A stretch of 64,000 nucleotides of DNA, from the NCBI RefSeq assembly GCF_004011695.2, contig NC_082422.1:496001-560000 (forward strand), written 5' to 3'. The stretch comes from Ascochyta rabiei. Its lineage: Eukaryota > Ascomycota > Dothideomycetes > Pleosporales > Didymellaceae. Both the position numbers and the translations under genes were made by a program. The notes beneath the pieces were generated by a model. The model was not told the origin of the DNA. It made no database searches and was given only the letters and a program-made list of their open reading frames with translations. This document shows, piece by piece, positions 32,497 through 44,739 of this stretch. Numbering within the stretch: the stretch's first letter is position 1; each line of letters starts with the position of its first letter.

Positions 32497-35400
32497 CTAT
32501 GCGCGCAAGAACCCCTGCTCGTCGTAGTAGCTCCCCGGCGTGGTCGTTGGACTTGCCATGTGCGCTCGCGCGCCTACGTTGGGCGTGCCGTCGCCGAGGG
32601 CGCTGCGCTTGCGCTCGCTCTTGTACTCGAAGCTGGTGCGCGACTTGGTGCTATTTCCTGGGTTGCCTAGGACAGGGGATTCCGCCGGGGACGGGTCTTT
32701 GGCGACTTCGAATTGTCGCTTCTTGCCTGGCTTGGGCATGGTGGGTGTCGGCTTTGGCTTCGATGGGAACTGGGTTTGTTGCAAGGGCGGCGTGCTGCTC
32801 GCCCAGAATGCATCGCTCTCGTCCCAGATGCTGCTCGTGCTCTGGTCTGCGCCCGCGACGGCATCGTCGACATACACGCCCCTGGCGCCCCCTAGTGCCT
32901 GCGCAGCGCGCGGCGTTGTGTCGAGATCCAGCACTGCGTGCTCGTACGCATCGTACGTGTCGTCTGCCTCAGCGTCCCAGTCTTCCAGCACGCTGCCGAC
33001 CAGCCGGCGCACTTCTTCGTCGTCCAACTCAACGCCCTCGGCTTCGTACTCGCTCAGCTCGTCCAGCCAGCTCTCGTCGCCCGGCAGCTGCACGCTCGAG
33101 TCCCGGCCCAGACGCAGGTAGCGGCGCTCGCCGCGCCCAGCTTTGTCTTTGCGGGCGTCTGATGCATCCGAGTTCATGCGGCGCAGTTGCTGGATCGAAG
33201 AGCGGAGCGGTGTTGGAGGCAGACCGGATGCAAGTCTCGGCATGTCGGCAAAGTTGAGGGAGATAGTGGGTAGTGAGGCGTGTGCTGGGCGCGGAGAGCA
33301 TGGTACTAAGCGGCTTGTGGAGGCGAAGATGGATCTCTGCGGAGAGTGGGATGGAGAAGAGTAGATGGAACTTGGTTGAGAGCGCATCGTAACTGGACCC
33401 ATGCTCTTTAGTGACGGAAAAGCGACGTCGAGGGGGTCTGAAAGCCCAGGCGTGGTTGGTATGGCGATGCTGGTGCGGCTGCTGTTTGCCGAATGTGTGA
33501 TACTACCCCGAAAGCTCTCGAAGCCGCTGTTGAGAAGGCCGGAGTTGTCTTTAGTCAACACCGCTGGGTCGATCGTCTGCACCGGCTCTTCTGGTATTGT
33601 GGTATCTTGAATTGGTAAGTTGTATTGACCATTCAAAGTGAAACGTTGTGGCGATAATGTCTTCGGCGAGCAGGGTGGAGAATCATCGTAATGGGCTGGT
33701 GCGCGGTCCAGGGTTGCTTTTGAGCCTACCGAAGATTCCTCGGGAATGGTGGTGCAAGCAGACTGGTAAGTCCGACCAACCATGTTTGTAGGAGTTTGGA
33801 ACCCCAGGCCAGGCTGCTCAGAGTCATACTCGTCAATATCGATGATGCTCGTCTGAGAAGGAGACGACTGCCGATCATGTGTACCTATCCTGAAAGGGTA
33901 CTGCTGAAGGTATGGTGTGTCTGGCACATAGCTGTGATTGGAAACATGAATCGCGGTTTCCTCTTCAGGCTCTGTTGTTGAAAGTGGAAGTGGGAAGCTC
34001 GACAAGCTGAAGACAGAGCCAGCGCTTAGGCGATCCTGTTCGCGTTCCGACAGCTCTGGTAGTATGTGATCTGTGGGTGAAACGACAAAGTTTTGATCAT
34101 AGTTGACTAGATGTAGTGAGGGTGAGGTCGGGGTCAACGATGCCTTGAGTGATGTTGCAGTAAAACTCAGCTCGGGTGCAAATATCTCGGATGTAGGCGG
34201 TGCGGGTAATGAGCGATGACTGGGGAAGCCAAGGGCGGCTGCCTTGGTCTCCGTAGAAGGGCCATTCTCACCCTCACTAATCAGTGCTGGGCTGGGCACT
34301 CGATTCCGGATAGAGTGGATCGTGGGTACCAACGATATACGCACGCTGTGGCCGCGTCGATGTCCCTGACGCGCACTCGGGCTTCCTTTCAATGCCGAAG
34401 GTTTACCGGCGGACGACAGAGGTGCTGGGTCCCACTGGAATGGGTTTCCGCAGCTGCTCCGGGACGACGCCCGCGAAGTCTGGCGTTTCGGCGACCTCAC
34501 AGTAATCCTTGAGTTCGCAGCAACTTGGGAGTATTTTTCGGGCGAACCCGAAGATGTGACCAGTGTCTTCGGTCTGCGATTCGGCGTCCTCGTGCGTATG
34601 GGGGCCGGGCTTGTGCTTGCAGAGACCACCCTGCTCATAGTGACTGACTCTGCCCTTTTGACGGAGCCTACTGAGCCGGGTGTGTAGACCGATCCGAGAC
34701 TATGCGTGCTGGGTTCTTGGGGAAGCGCTGTTGTATCTGCCATGAATTCCCGTCGCGCTTCTGGCGAAGCTGTCTCGATATCTGCCGCGCTGCTCTTCAT
34801 CGAACCGTGTAAGCTGTACATACTCTCGCGGCTCTCAATGACAGGGTTCATCTTTTCGAGTGTGTGGTTCTTCCACTCTCGCTTGGTGATTTTTGGGGCC
34901 CGCATATTAGATGACTGCATAAGGATCGGGCTTTGACGAGGATTGAGAATGGACGTATCCGTAGAACCAAAACTGGATATCGAGGTTTTCGACGGAGCGT
35001 GGCGAAGCTGGCTTTGTCTCCTAACCTCATCCTTGATGCGAGCGATGTCAAGCGGCAAAGGTGGCAGGATAACGTCTGGCGCCTTCCCAGACGCCTGACT
35101 GTGGAGACTCGTTGACCTTGCTCGCAGTTGTGGGCGCTCGGTCTCAAAAGGCACTTCTGTGACCGACTTTGCGCGTTGCAATCGTTTCGAGATCCCGAAT
35201 GGTGCTGGCTCTATGGCGTCCATGTCTTGGTTCTGGGTGCGAAATGCTGGATGATACTTCAGCAACGATTGGCAGGAAGAAGGCTGGCTTCCATATTCCT
35301 TCAGCGACGCCAGTGATGGTCTTGATACTGACAGCTGACCTGCACGAAGGATTGGCACGAGCGATGATGGTTTTGGGTCTTCCAAGACAGCAGAAAGCCT

Positions 35401-35874
35401 ATTAGCCCTCAATCTCTTCATCTTCATGGTATGACCAGATAGTTTACGACTGTGAAAAGGCCACGATAGTCTGCTGGTTCTCTTGTTTGGCTCTATCGGC
35501 TTCGGAGGCACATAGTGCGTTGGTACTGATGTTGAAGGCTCGCTGGACGGTGCTGCGGAACCGATCGTTTCCACTGAGGGCAATGCCCCCCATCCTGATT
35601 TGGCGTTGAAAGGCAAGATGGTGTTCCGCCTCAGTACAGCGCGTGGCCTTGCTACCTCATTGAGCCTGGCCTCCTTCTGCGCTTGGGTTATGGTCAGACC
35701 CCGTTCGTCGAGATCAGCAAGCAGCTGCTTGTGCCTACGGACTGCTCGGATGAGAAGCAAAACAAGCGCAGCAAGGAGGCCCAGGATAACTACGCCAACT
35801 GCGCTTACGATGGCGATGATGGTAGTGGTGCTTAGAGATCCGCCTGGCTCGGCGCGTGTTCGTGAGTTCGCCAT
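32497..35874 (-). CDS. large single-pass membrane protein, unknown function
   Basis: One intronless frame of 1,125 residues from the ATG at 35874. A short polar N-terminus (MANSRTRAEPGGS) precedes one strong membrane helix (about residues 15-43, TIIAIVSAVGVVILGLLAALVLLLI) and a basic flank RAVRRHK. The rest is a long, mostly disordered Ser/Pro/Thr-rich tail without a recognised domain, with several acidic patches near the end (ELSEYEAEGVELDDEEVRRL). The topology predicts a short outside N-terminus and a large cytosolic tail, as for a signalling or scaffold protein. It may belong to a family confined to filamentous ascomycetes. The sense of the frame over 3.4 kb makes the gene itself certain. 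Confidence 0.8.
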   Translation of the reverse strand: MANSRTRAEPGGSLSTTTIIAIVSAVGVVILGLLAALVLLLIRAVRRHKQLLADLDERGLTITQAQKEARLNEVARPRAVLRRNTILPFNAKSGWGALPSVETIGSAAPSSEPSTSVPTHYVPPKPIEPNKRTSRLSWPFHSRKLSGHTMKMKRLRANRLSAVLEDPKPSSLVPILRAGQLSVSRPSLASLKEYGSQPSSCQSLLKYHPAFRTQNQDMDAIEPAPFGISKRLQRAKSVTEVPFETERPQLRARSTSLHSQASGKAPDVILPPLPLDIARIKDEVRRQSQLRHAPSKTSISSFGSTDTSILNPRQSPILMQSSNMRAPKITKREWKNHTLEKMNPVIESRESMYSLHGSMKSSAADIETASPEARREFMADTTALPQEPSTHSLGSVYTPGSVGSVKRAESVTMSRVVSASTSPAPIRTRTPNRRPKTLVTSSGSPEKYSQVAANSRITVRSPKRQTSRASSRSSCGNPFQWDPAPLSSAGKPSALKGSPSARQGHRRGHSVRISLVPTIHSIRNRVPSPALISEGENGPSTETKAAALGFPSHRSLPAPPTSEIFAPELSFTATSLKASLTPTSPSLHLVNYDQNFVVSPTDHILPELSEREQDRLSAGSVFSLSSFPLPLSTTEPEEETAIHVSNHSYVPDTPYLQQYPFRIGTHDRQSSPSQTSIIDIDEYDSEQPGLGFQTPTNMVGRTYQSACTTIPEESSVGSKATLDRAPAHYDDSPPCSPKTLSPQRFTLNGQYNLPIQDTTIPEEPVQTIDPAVLTKDNSGLLNSGFESFRGSITHSANSSRTSIAIPTTPGLSDPLDVAFPSLKSMGPVTMRSQPSSIYSSPSHSPQRSIFASTSRLVPCSPRPAHASLPTISLNFADMPRLASGLPPTPLRSSIQQLRRMNSDASDARKDKAGRGERRYLRLGRDSSVQLPGDESWLDELSEYEAEGVELDDEEVRRLVGSVLEDWDAEADDTYDAYEHAVLDLDTTPRAAQALGGARGVYVDDAVAGADQSTSSIWDESDAFWASSTPPLQQTQFPSKPKPTPTMPKPGKKRQFEVAKDPSPAESPVLGNPGNSTKSRTSFEYKSERKRSALGDGTPNVGARAHMASPTTTPGSYYDEQGFLRA

Positions 35875-37065
35875 TGACTTCCTTGTTCGCTCTTGGATCC
35901 GGTTTCGAACTCAAATCTCCTGTCGATTTCCGCCACCTTTTGCTAGGGTCGCGCGCGAGGCACAAGTTGGGATGCTGTATAGCTGTATTAGTGTTCTTCA
36001 CTGTCGATTAGTGTCCCCCTCTTTCAATTCCGATATCCTGACCTGTGGAATAGGTCGACAACGACCGGCACAACGAAACCCGCAACAAAAGTGACCCGAA
36101 ACAAGTCAAGCACTGGGCCCTCGGCGAGTAAACATACATTCTGGTGTATTTTGGACGTTCCTCCGTCGTCGTCTGGGTAAACTTTATGGAATGCGAGGCA
36201 AAAATGGGGGGCAAAACAACGGCCTATAGCGCCGAGAGAGGGATGCGTACGGAATGCATCGTTTGAACCTGGCCGCGCATCACGCGACAAAACCTCTGCT
36301 GCCATACGCTCATGCATTGATAATGCCGATATCTTTCGCGAGGACCTTTTTCGCACGTTCCCGCAGTTGTCATGCACCGCGTGGTGCGGTGAAGCATCAT
36401 CGCACGTCAGTCCGCCCTTCCCAGAATCTTGGTCTATCGTCTGATGTCGACGAATAGAAGACTTTTCAATAGCCCCCGATTCTAAGATTGCGTTAGTAGT
36501 TGGGAATCGTTTGCATCAGTGCAACAGCGGATGCTCAGCCTTCGCGGTCGCGGTCGACGTCCCCAAGGGAGGATAAGACTTGATCTTATATGCCAGACCT
36601 ACCGATCAATGTCTTGGACACCGAACACCCCAGACACACCAAAACAGATATCATGCATTGTGTACCAGGTACCTGGCAGACGATGACTGGCGCTTTATCG
36701 TGGTGTTGGCTCACCATGCTGGCGTGCGGCTTCCACCAAACACTCAACCAATCTGCCGGTACTGTGGCGCACCGAGGGTGATTGAGACAACGTTTGAGAC
36801 GGCGCTGATCTCGTTCTGGACGCTTCAAAGTGATGAGTCGTGAGATTAATAGGTGGGAGTGCGGTGATAGACGAAGTCGAGATGGTAAGGGCTGAACGCG
36901 CCCGCGTCGGGCTTACTAAGCTCTGTTTGAGCATCATGCGTGACTGAACTTCGAATACACAGTTGTAGAAGGTGGTGGACTTGTGGTGTGGGAAACATCT
37001 CGAATGTATAAAACTCGACTAAAAGCTGTAATCACTGGGTATAAAGGAAGGAGAAAGCACTACGG
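35875..37065. other. intergenic region
   Basis: No supported gene in 1.2 kb. The left part must hold the promoter of the 1,125-residue protein gene. Short frames at 36580-36937 lack protein character. Confidence 0.45.
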
Positions 37066-38603
37066 TTACCCTTTCTTCCAAAACATAGCCTTTTCCTTGA
37101 CGCTCTTCGAAGGCGGTGCATCAAAACTGGGCGCATACTCATCATCCATCTGCTCCATCTTTGCCGCTGAGTTCCTTGCCAGATCTCTCTTCAGTCTCCT
37201 TGCATCCGACCTCCTCAACCAGCTAATGTACAAGCAGTACAACGCACCAATGCAGCCCAAGCCGCCGATAACGCCTCCAATCACAGCTCCAATCAGACCT
37301 TGGCTTTGCCACTGGTTCTGCTTTGGCCGTTCATATGCTTCAGGTATTGATTTAGGGCAGAAAGTGACGGGCATGACCATGTTATTTTTCTGCACTGCCT
37401 CGGCGAGGAAGAAGTTGTTGGAGTCGTAGTCAGCCATCAAATAGACTTGACCAAGAAAGGCGGAGCCAAGAAGGAATGGCGAGTCGTCTTTCTCGTCGCG
37501 ATTTTGAATTGGAGTGACGTTTGAAGCGTTCCTGAGGACTTCTGGAGGGAAAGTGATAGTGAAGCCGTCTTCTAAGATGATAGATAGGGTACCGTTGAAG
37601 TCCTTGGTAAGCTTCAAAGAGTTGTCGCCCCAGTAGTTGTCTTTTTGCGCAGCCAGAGCCTTGACAAGGTTTTGGGTGATCTGGTACGGAAGCGATAGTG
37701 GGAATTGCTCTGTGGTGATCTGGGCTTCGAACGTCTCAGGGCGCGACTTCATATCAGTAAACATTTTAGGATCGAATAGAGACTGGTTCACACCACTCCC
37801 TGTTTCGGTTATGACAACGTCTTTAATGCGCACGCTCATAGCGTTCACATTGTTGATGTTCATGGGATACTGGTGAGGCGTTCCGGTGAAGCGGCCAGAG
37901 TCGTAGCCGCCGAAGACATTGCTTCCGTTAACCTTGCCTCCGGCGCGTTCGAAACCTTGGCCGATGTACAGCGAGTACGTCTTGCCTGCGATCATCTCTC
38001 GACCAGCGAGATCTTGCAGAAGCGTCGAGGATGGCCCCATGCCTACTCTTCCGGGAACGATAGCTCCTGCTGTTGCGACTTCGATAGTCGAATTTAGAAG
38101 AAGCGTCTGGGATGCGCCATCCGTTTCGAAGAAATGTGTATAGAGTCGAAGCGTATCTTGACCAAAATAGCCCTCGAGTGTGTTGTTACTGTCCGCATCT
38201 AGTGTTTTGAAGTCCTTGTATTCGATGAACCTATCGACTGTGTGAGTAAAGAACAGCTACGTGCTCCTTCGCGAGCGACCTACGTCATAGACTGGTTATT
38301 GCTGTAAAACCCTCCTGTTGATACATCACAATCCCTGAGTGCGCTCTTTTGGCAATAGCCGAGTGCTCCAAACGACACGTGGTTCTGCGATAAGGAAGGC
38401 CACAAGCTGTGGTTTTGCGCTGATGTGGCAGATGCTGTCTCGCCCGTACCGACTCCGATGAAAGACCCATACTGAAAAACGGGCGAATCGTGAACAGCAC
38501 GCTTGTGGATATCGACATAGATAGGCTTTGTCGAACAATTGAAAGCAGTTGTAGACTGAGCGAACAGTACAGTTGCAAAGACAAGGAGAGATCGCGGTGG
38601 CAT
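37066..38603 (-). CDS. membrane-anchored aspartyl-protease-like protein, probably inactive
   Basis: Exons 38603-38284 and 38230-37066, joined over a 53-bp GTAGGT...ATAG intron, give 494 residues. A nearer CAG acceptor would create a stop, so the ATAG site is chosen. A signal peptide (LLVFATVLFAQSTTAF) precedes a pepsin-like (A1) body: GSFIGVGTGE, SLWPSLSQN, CDVSTGGFY, then FGGYDSGRFTG and SPFLLGSAFLGQVYLM, which matches the C-lobe end. At the first catalytic position, where A1 enzymes have DTGSS before LWV, this protein reads QNHSLWPS, so the Asp is missing. I see no clear second DTG either. A membrane helix (residues about 418-444) and a 50-residue cytosolic tail close it. A binding or sensing role is more likely than proteolysis. 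Confidence 0.75.
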
Positions 38604-39729
38604 GATGATCAATGAAGACGGTTCAGGCCAGCAAGCTGTAGTATGATGCCGAAATGAGATATTTCACTGGGGACTGGCCAAGAGGCGATAGGGATGAACG
38701 CTCAAACGTCTCGCATGCACTTGAGGCGCCATGGTGTCTTTGTAGGCCTCATCCTTCTGTACCTCGATGCACTAAAAAGGACCTGCATTGCACGAACCAC
38801 TCACAGATCGCCCGGAAGGCCGGCTTGTCCCCAGAGCATCCTCTCATAAAGCATGTCGAAATCTCTGGGCGCTTTCAAATCTGGAGTCAGGGAAGGGCGG
38901 CGCCTGCTGACCCCCCTGCGGAGCGTACCGCAGGTACCGTGAACGGAAAACAGCTTCGCGTGGGCGCTTCGAGGTAGGACCGCATGCGGAACATCTTTCA
39001 TCCACACCGTGTGTAAAGGTAGTTGCTGATATGATAAGACCTCATTGGATGAATGTCGATGAACGTTTCACGCTGGGTGGTAAGGCGGTTATGACGTTTG
39101 GTCGATTGGTCGGAAGGACACGAAGCGCCCGCTATGCACGGACTGTGGGGCAAGCGACCTATTCTTGTCCTCGACGTTCAGTCCCAACACCACCTTGCGC
39201 GTGCAATCTTATGTGTTACCCTACTTGCCTTACATAGATCATCTGCTTGGTCACTTGAGTCGTGCGAGCTAACTAGGGAGATAGGCCTGTATTCGTCTCA
39301 GCTTACGAGGACGGCTCATCTGGCCGGGCTACATTTCCCTCACTTTTGTCGATAGAGCATCATTAACATCAGAAGCGTTATACATATGTGCCGAAATTAA
39401 ACACAATATTTTATTCAAGTAGTTACAGACATCGCAGCAGAATCTGCAGGTATACTCAGGACTCACGGATCGCCTCCCAGGAAGTAATGTCTGCCTCGGA
39501 GCATGATAATCAGAGGGTTGAACCCTTCAGCAAGTAATGTAGAGCGATCGAGCAAGTGCACCCATCGCAAACACCCTAAACGTTCCAAACTTACTCCTTA
39601 TCATATTTTGTGTTGTTGGTACAATTGTCTATAAGACACTTGATGTTCTATCTTGTAGGCTGCTCATGCAAAAGCGGCCTTGAGCAGGTATCCACGCTGA
39701 AGTTCAGCGACGAGGTCCTACACCCACAG
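38604..39729. other. intergenic region
   Basis: No supported gene in 1.1 kb. The first part is the promoter of the protease-like gene. From about 39360 the DNA becomes somewhat richer in A and T. Confidence 0.45.
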
Positions 39730-40976
39730 TCAGTTGAGGCCCGGAAGGTAACAAAAAGTAAGTGTGCTTGCATTGAAAGGATCGACGGCAAGCGACTCCT
39801 TTTGATCGGCGGAGTACTCTTCGACTTCGTCATCCACCGCTCCGGCTGTCGCAGGCGAATCTGATGCCTCGGACGGTGGAGTAGGTGTGGCGGAAGTGAG
39901 TTTGTAGTCGTCGTCAAAGCCGTTCACATTTGTGGCACTGACATCATCGACGAAGTCATCAGCCTCGTTGTGACCAAGCCTACTTGTCGTGGTTTCGCCT
40001 GCAAATGTCAGAACATTAATGACCTTGATCTCATCCTTGCTTGAAACATCTCCACCTGTTTCTTCTTACAGCATCTTATTCAAGGATTTCTCGAGTGCTT
40101 TCTTTCTCAGCTCGAACATGCCATCTCCAAGAGCATACTTCGCGGCGTTGTAGTTGACGAACCGTTGAAACCTGTGAGCGCCACATCCGGCCATCCTGTA
40201 TACCTGAATCTGATATCGTGGCAGTACCTGGCAACAAAATTGCGGGCTTCGTTGACATCGGAGAAGGTTGATGGCCAGAGAGAGCTGGGGATAAGGTTCA
40301 AAACGCGGCATACGTTGAACTCGACGGCTTCTATAAGGAGAGTCAGCATTTCCTAACAAGAAGTAAGCGAAAACACGTACCGTTCAGTTTCTTCAGTCCC
40401 TATCTCATCTCATCTTCCTTTTGCATAGGATCCTGCTTTTTCACCTGTACCGCGTTTTTCTCTTTCCTTGTCCAGTCCTTCCGCTCAACCTTGAGCTCGA
40501 ACATACCGACAGCAAACGCGTGTCTCGCAGTATTAAACGTGACATAACCCTGGAATTTCTCGGCAGCGACACCCTCGAATGGCGTGTAATCGAACCTGTT
40601 CAGAGCAAACACACCAGCGACGTACTTCGCTGCAACGTCGGCATCGAAGAACTCAGTTGGCCACTTGCTAATGAGGAGGGTCGCGCGGGAGATGTCTGCC
40701 TCGACAGCTTCTGAACATTGTCAGTATGCCATAAAGGAATATCAATGCAGAAGAGATATTATTTACCTCGAAGATACTTCCGATCAGGCAATGGTTCCTC
40801 CAAGTAGAATTCGTCCTGTCCTTGCGCACGGACAGCAACAAGATAGCACACCCTGTCCTTGACCATATGGACGATGTGATGAGGATCGTCTGAGCGAAGG
40901 TTGTAGTTCGCGTGGAGGTGATAATCGAAGCTTTTCTTGGTGCAAATGGTGTCGATGTATGATTTAGCATTTTCAA
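39730..40976 (-). pseudogene. decayed multi-exon gene with a duplicated domain, unknown family
   Basis: Minus-strand pieces line up as one old gene. Piece A (about 40976-40766, VCYLVAVRAQGQDEFYLEEP) lacks an in-frame ATG. An intron with good borders follows (GTAAAT...TTCAG). Piece B opens EAVEADISRATLLISKWP and holds GYVTFNTARHAFAVGMFEL, then meets a TAG at 40400. After a second intron-like segment comes piece C, a diverged copy of B that opens EAVEFNVCRVLNLIPSSLWP and, after a frame change, reads RFVNYNAAKYALGDGMFEL. It meets a TAA near 40072. An open acidic tail (NGFDDDYKLTSATPTPPSEAS) runs to 39730. Both stops sit where CAG and CAA would become TAG and TAA. No family was recognised. Confidence 0.5.
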
Positions 40977-41740
40977 TTCATCTTTTCGGGAAATAGCATG
41001 TTGCTCGTATGATTTGTTGGGTTGTAGAGATTACTGTGGCAGAAACAATTGTGAAGGAAAGGTGCTCGATTGAGGGAGTGGAGAGGGATGGAGAGGCTTA
41101 TATGGATGATGTGTGGCGTGCAGTTTATGTATTCATCTGTTGACTTATCTCATTAATCCGACACTCCGCTTACCCTAGCGCACCCTCGCAGGCTCTAGCA
41201 AACTCTAGCAAACTCTAGCAGCCAATCACATACTAGTGCGAATTTTAGCTAATTATAGATTAATAACGTAAGTTAGTGTAAAGCCTAAGCAGAGCGTCTA
41301 AGAGATTTTAGTTCCTAGTTTAGTGTAAAGCAATTTTAGGCCTTAGTTATAATTATTATTAGCTATTAACTGTATAATACTACTATGTCTAATTTTCTTA
41401 CAGTAATATAAATATTTAGAGCAAGAAATTCTAATTTTCCTTATACTTATTATGTCTAACTTTACTAGGTTTCTTATTAATAACTATACTACTAAAGGCA
41501 TTACATTAAAACTTTAATCCTATTTACTGCTAGCAAACACCTACTATGCTACCTATTATTACTAAAAGTATTTATAGTATTTACTAGTATTATCTATAAC
41601 CCTATTAAGACTCTTATAGTGCCCTGTCTAGTATAACTAGTCTAGTGTAGTGTTACTACTGTATACTACTACACACTACATCTAATATATAGAAAGGACT
41701 TAATAAACTCTAGTAGCTAGATTAGTTGTCTACTAGCTGC

Positions 41741-41993
41741 TAGCTGCTTATAAAGGCAGCAAGTCTTACAGACTCTAGCAGCTATCGGCTAGCTGCTTGT
41801 AAAGGCAGTAAGTCTTACAGACTCTAGCAGCTATCTGCTAGCTGCCTAAGCAGGTAGCAAGTCTAGCAAACTCTAGCAGCTATCTGTTATCTGCTAGCTG
41901 CCTGCACAGGTAGCAAGTCTAGTAAACTCTAGCAGCTATCTGTTATCTGCTAGCTGCCTGCGCAGGCAGTAAGTCTAGTAAACTCTAGTAGCT
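41741..41993 (+). repeat. tandem array of 49-56 bp units
   Basis: Five units beginning TAGCTGC and ending in CTAGCAGCTATC. The first two are about 49 bp; later ones reach 56 bp by a 7-bp internal duplication (TTATCTG). Several contain the palindrome CCTGCGCAGG or a mutated form. The array lies just left of the helicase relic. Confidence 0.8.
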
Positions 41994-42119
41994 TAATAGG
42001 CTAGTAAAAGGATAGAAGCTCTAAGGCTTTAACAGATAGTTAAAGTAAGCCTGTAAGGGCCTCTAGGGCAGAACAGAAGACAAGAGAGCTTTAGAAGAGG
42101 ACAGAAAAGAAGCAGACAC

Positions 42120-44340
42120 AAATCCTTACTCTCTTTAATAGGGAGGCTAGACTGTCTAAAGATTAAATTACTAGCTATTAGGACATATAGACCTTCCTAG
42201 AACTTATTAATACTGCGCAGTTAGAAGAAAATGTTAATTTCTAGACTAGGGTTATTAAATATTGTCTTATGCTTATCTTATGCTATAGGGGTTATACTAC
42301 TACGCCCTAACTAGAACAAATTTATGTACTACAGATACTTATATTTACTAAATTAGATATTCTACTTATTATATATACTAGATTTAGTAAGAGTGTTATC
42401 TTCTATATATTTACACTACTAATAGGGAAGATAACACTATAGTTAGTGCTACTAAACAAGCTTAGTAAAGAGCAGACAGATAATATTAAGAGACTGCTAG
42501 GTACTAACCTAGTGTTGCTGAACAAGAAGACTTACACTGCTAAGAAGAAGCTTATAGACTAGATTGCTAAGAGGGAGTTTACACACATTCTTCTTAGGCT
42601 AGAATAGGCATCTAGTACAGCGTTTTAAGATGTACTAAAGCAGACAGAGTTCTAGGCGCGCATTAGACTAGTAGCTATTAATAAGGTGCACCTTATCTCC
42701 TAGTAGGAAACCTTCTAACTAAAGTTTGTAATACTAAGTAAGTTACATACTGCTCTTTATAATAATATAATATAGTTTAGATATACTACTACTCTTAATA
42801 CAGCTACTAAAGGCATCATGCTCTAGAAAGCTAGCTTTAGAGCTATTAGTAGTAGAAGGGTGTATAAGACGCGTATTATATAAATATTAATTAATTAGCC
42901 TAATATGTTTCTTTACCTAGTACTAATACTATGTATAAAGTAGAGAGTATAGGACACCTTAGCCTTTCTATTAACTAAGGCTGTGTGTAATAGTAAGGCA
43001 ACACTAAAGAAGATTCCTAAGACTATTATCTTTATTAATAGATAACAGCAGCTCTAGGTAGCAGCGCTGTAGGTTATAGAAGCTCTAGTATTCCTGTCTA
43101 AGACTCTGCTGCCTAAGAAGAAGTACACTAAAGCCTCTTCTAACAAAGGCTTATATATTCTAGATATAGTGCATATATTCTATACTAATACTGCTAAATT
43201 TAACTATAACTAGACATATACTAAGTTTAAACATTCTACTTCTTATATATATATTATCTTTGCTATAACTTTATTAGGTATAGGTATTAATATTAAAGAT
43301 ATTATAAGGGTTGTAACTTATAGTATACTAATTAGTAAGAGCTTAGGCAATCTCTAGTAATACCTTAGTCATAGTGTGCGTAGGGATAGTCTATCTAGTA
43401 AGGCTATTATTATACTACTATATTAGCTCTTTAACTTAGAGGGTAAGACCTAGCCTCTAGTAGTAGAGAGAGGAGCATAGTTGTCTACTCTAGCGTCCTT
43501 ATAATAGTTGTTAAGGAAGCGCGCTTAGGTGTCTACTTTACGCGCCTTAGTAGGTAGCTTTTAGCTAAGCTAGCTGTTACAGTATGTAATACTAGGTAAC
43601 ACTACTAACATAGACAAGCTGTAGGAGGAACCTAATCTAACTAACATAGTTAATAGTTATAACAGACCTAAGAGACTTTAATTCTAGACTAAGGGTAAGA
43701 AGAAGTAGTGTAATAGCATCCTGTTCTAGCTAAAGATAGTAAATAGTAGATGTTATTATTATAGGTTTCTTAAGGACCTAGGCAGGTATAACCTGCTACT
43801 AGAGTAACAGCAGATTATTCTGCTAGGATAGTGTTGCTCTACCTATAACGCTAGCTTACACGTAGACTTAGTTAAGCTGCTAGACTAGCTAAAGCCTATT
43901 AAGCTGCTGCAGGCTAGCTCTCTTGCTGCTGCTGTACTTAAAGAGCTAAACACCTTATTAATAATAAAGGCTACTCTTAAGTTAGGGTTTATTAATTTAG
44001 GTTATCCTATAGTACCTAGTAGTTTTATACACAGCTCTTTACACCTCTAGTTTGTTTACGCCTTTACTAAGAGTAATAGGAAAAAGGGTAAGACACACTT
44101 GTACACAGTAGAGCAGTTAGCTAAGAACTTTAACTATCTAAAGCAGTAGACGCGTTTTAATAATAAGGTATAGTAGCTAGCAGGTAAGCTCCCTATGCTT
44201 GCAGTAAATGCTTACTAAAGGAATAAGGCTAAGAGAGAAGCTAAGGCTAAGAAGAGGAAATAGTGTAACTAGATAGTGTAGTTATAGGTCTCTACTGCTA
44301 CACAGTTACAGGCCACTCTAGATAGGAGTCTTAGCTCTTA
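42120..44340 (+). pseudogene. RIP-killed helicase relic, RecQ/DEAD-like
   Basis: Reading through more than 20 stops gives a helicase-like protein. Pieces include LLGTNLVLLNKKTYTAKKK, REFTHILL, and VAINKVHLIS at about 42674-42700. There a DEVH box would become NKVH (42680-42691) by two G-to-A changes after T. SKTLLPKKKYTKASS and IIFAITLLGIGINIKDI (motif V-like) follow, then SHSVRRDSLSSKAIIIL, which fits motif VI. A further Cys/Tyr-rich stretch near 43745 may be a zinc-binding tail. Telomere-linked RecQ-type helicases are one known group of repeated fungal helicases. Membership is inference. Stops are mixed TAG and TAA with no TGA. Confidence 0.5.
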
Positions 44341-44739
44341 ATTAGCACAACTTGCAGCTTGTCTTAATACTAGTATAACAGCGCAGTTTATCTAGCTAGT
44401 ATTACCTAGTGCAAGTACACTAGTAGTATTAAGTCTAGCAGTGTCCTAACACTTAAGTAGACTTATAACACTATTAACGTATACGTATTAGAATAGGAAA
44501 ACTAACACTAGTAATAGTGTAGCTTTAACTCCTATATAAGCGCCCTTAAGTAAGGTTTCTAGAAATAAGCCTTATAAGGGTTTAACACTGTCTATTGTTA
44601 TACCTTTAACACTAGGCACGCCTAGGGTTAAAAAGGCTACACCTAGACACAATAAGACTTTCCTAAGCTTTATACTAGTGTCTTGTAGTAGGCATAAGTA
44701 GACATTAACTAAGAAAGGGATAGACATATTTAAGTAGAA

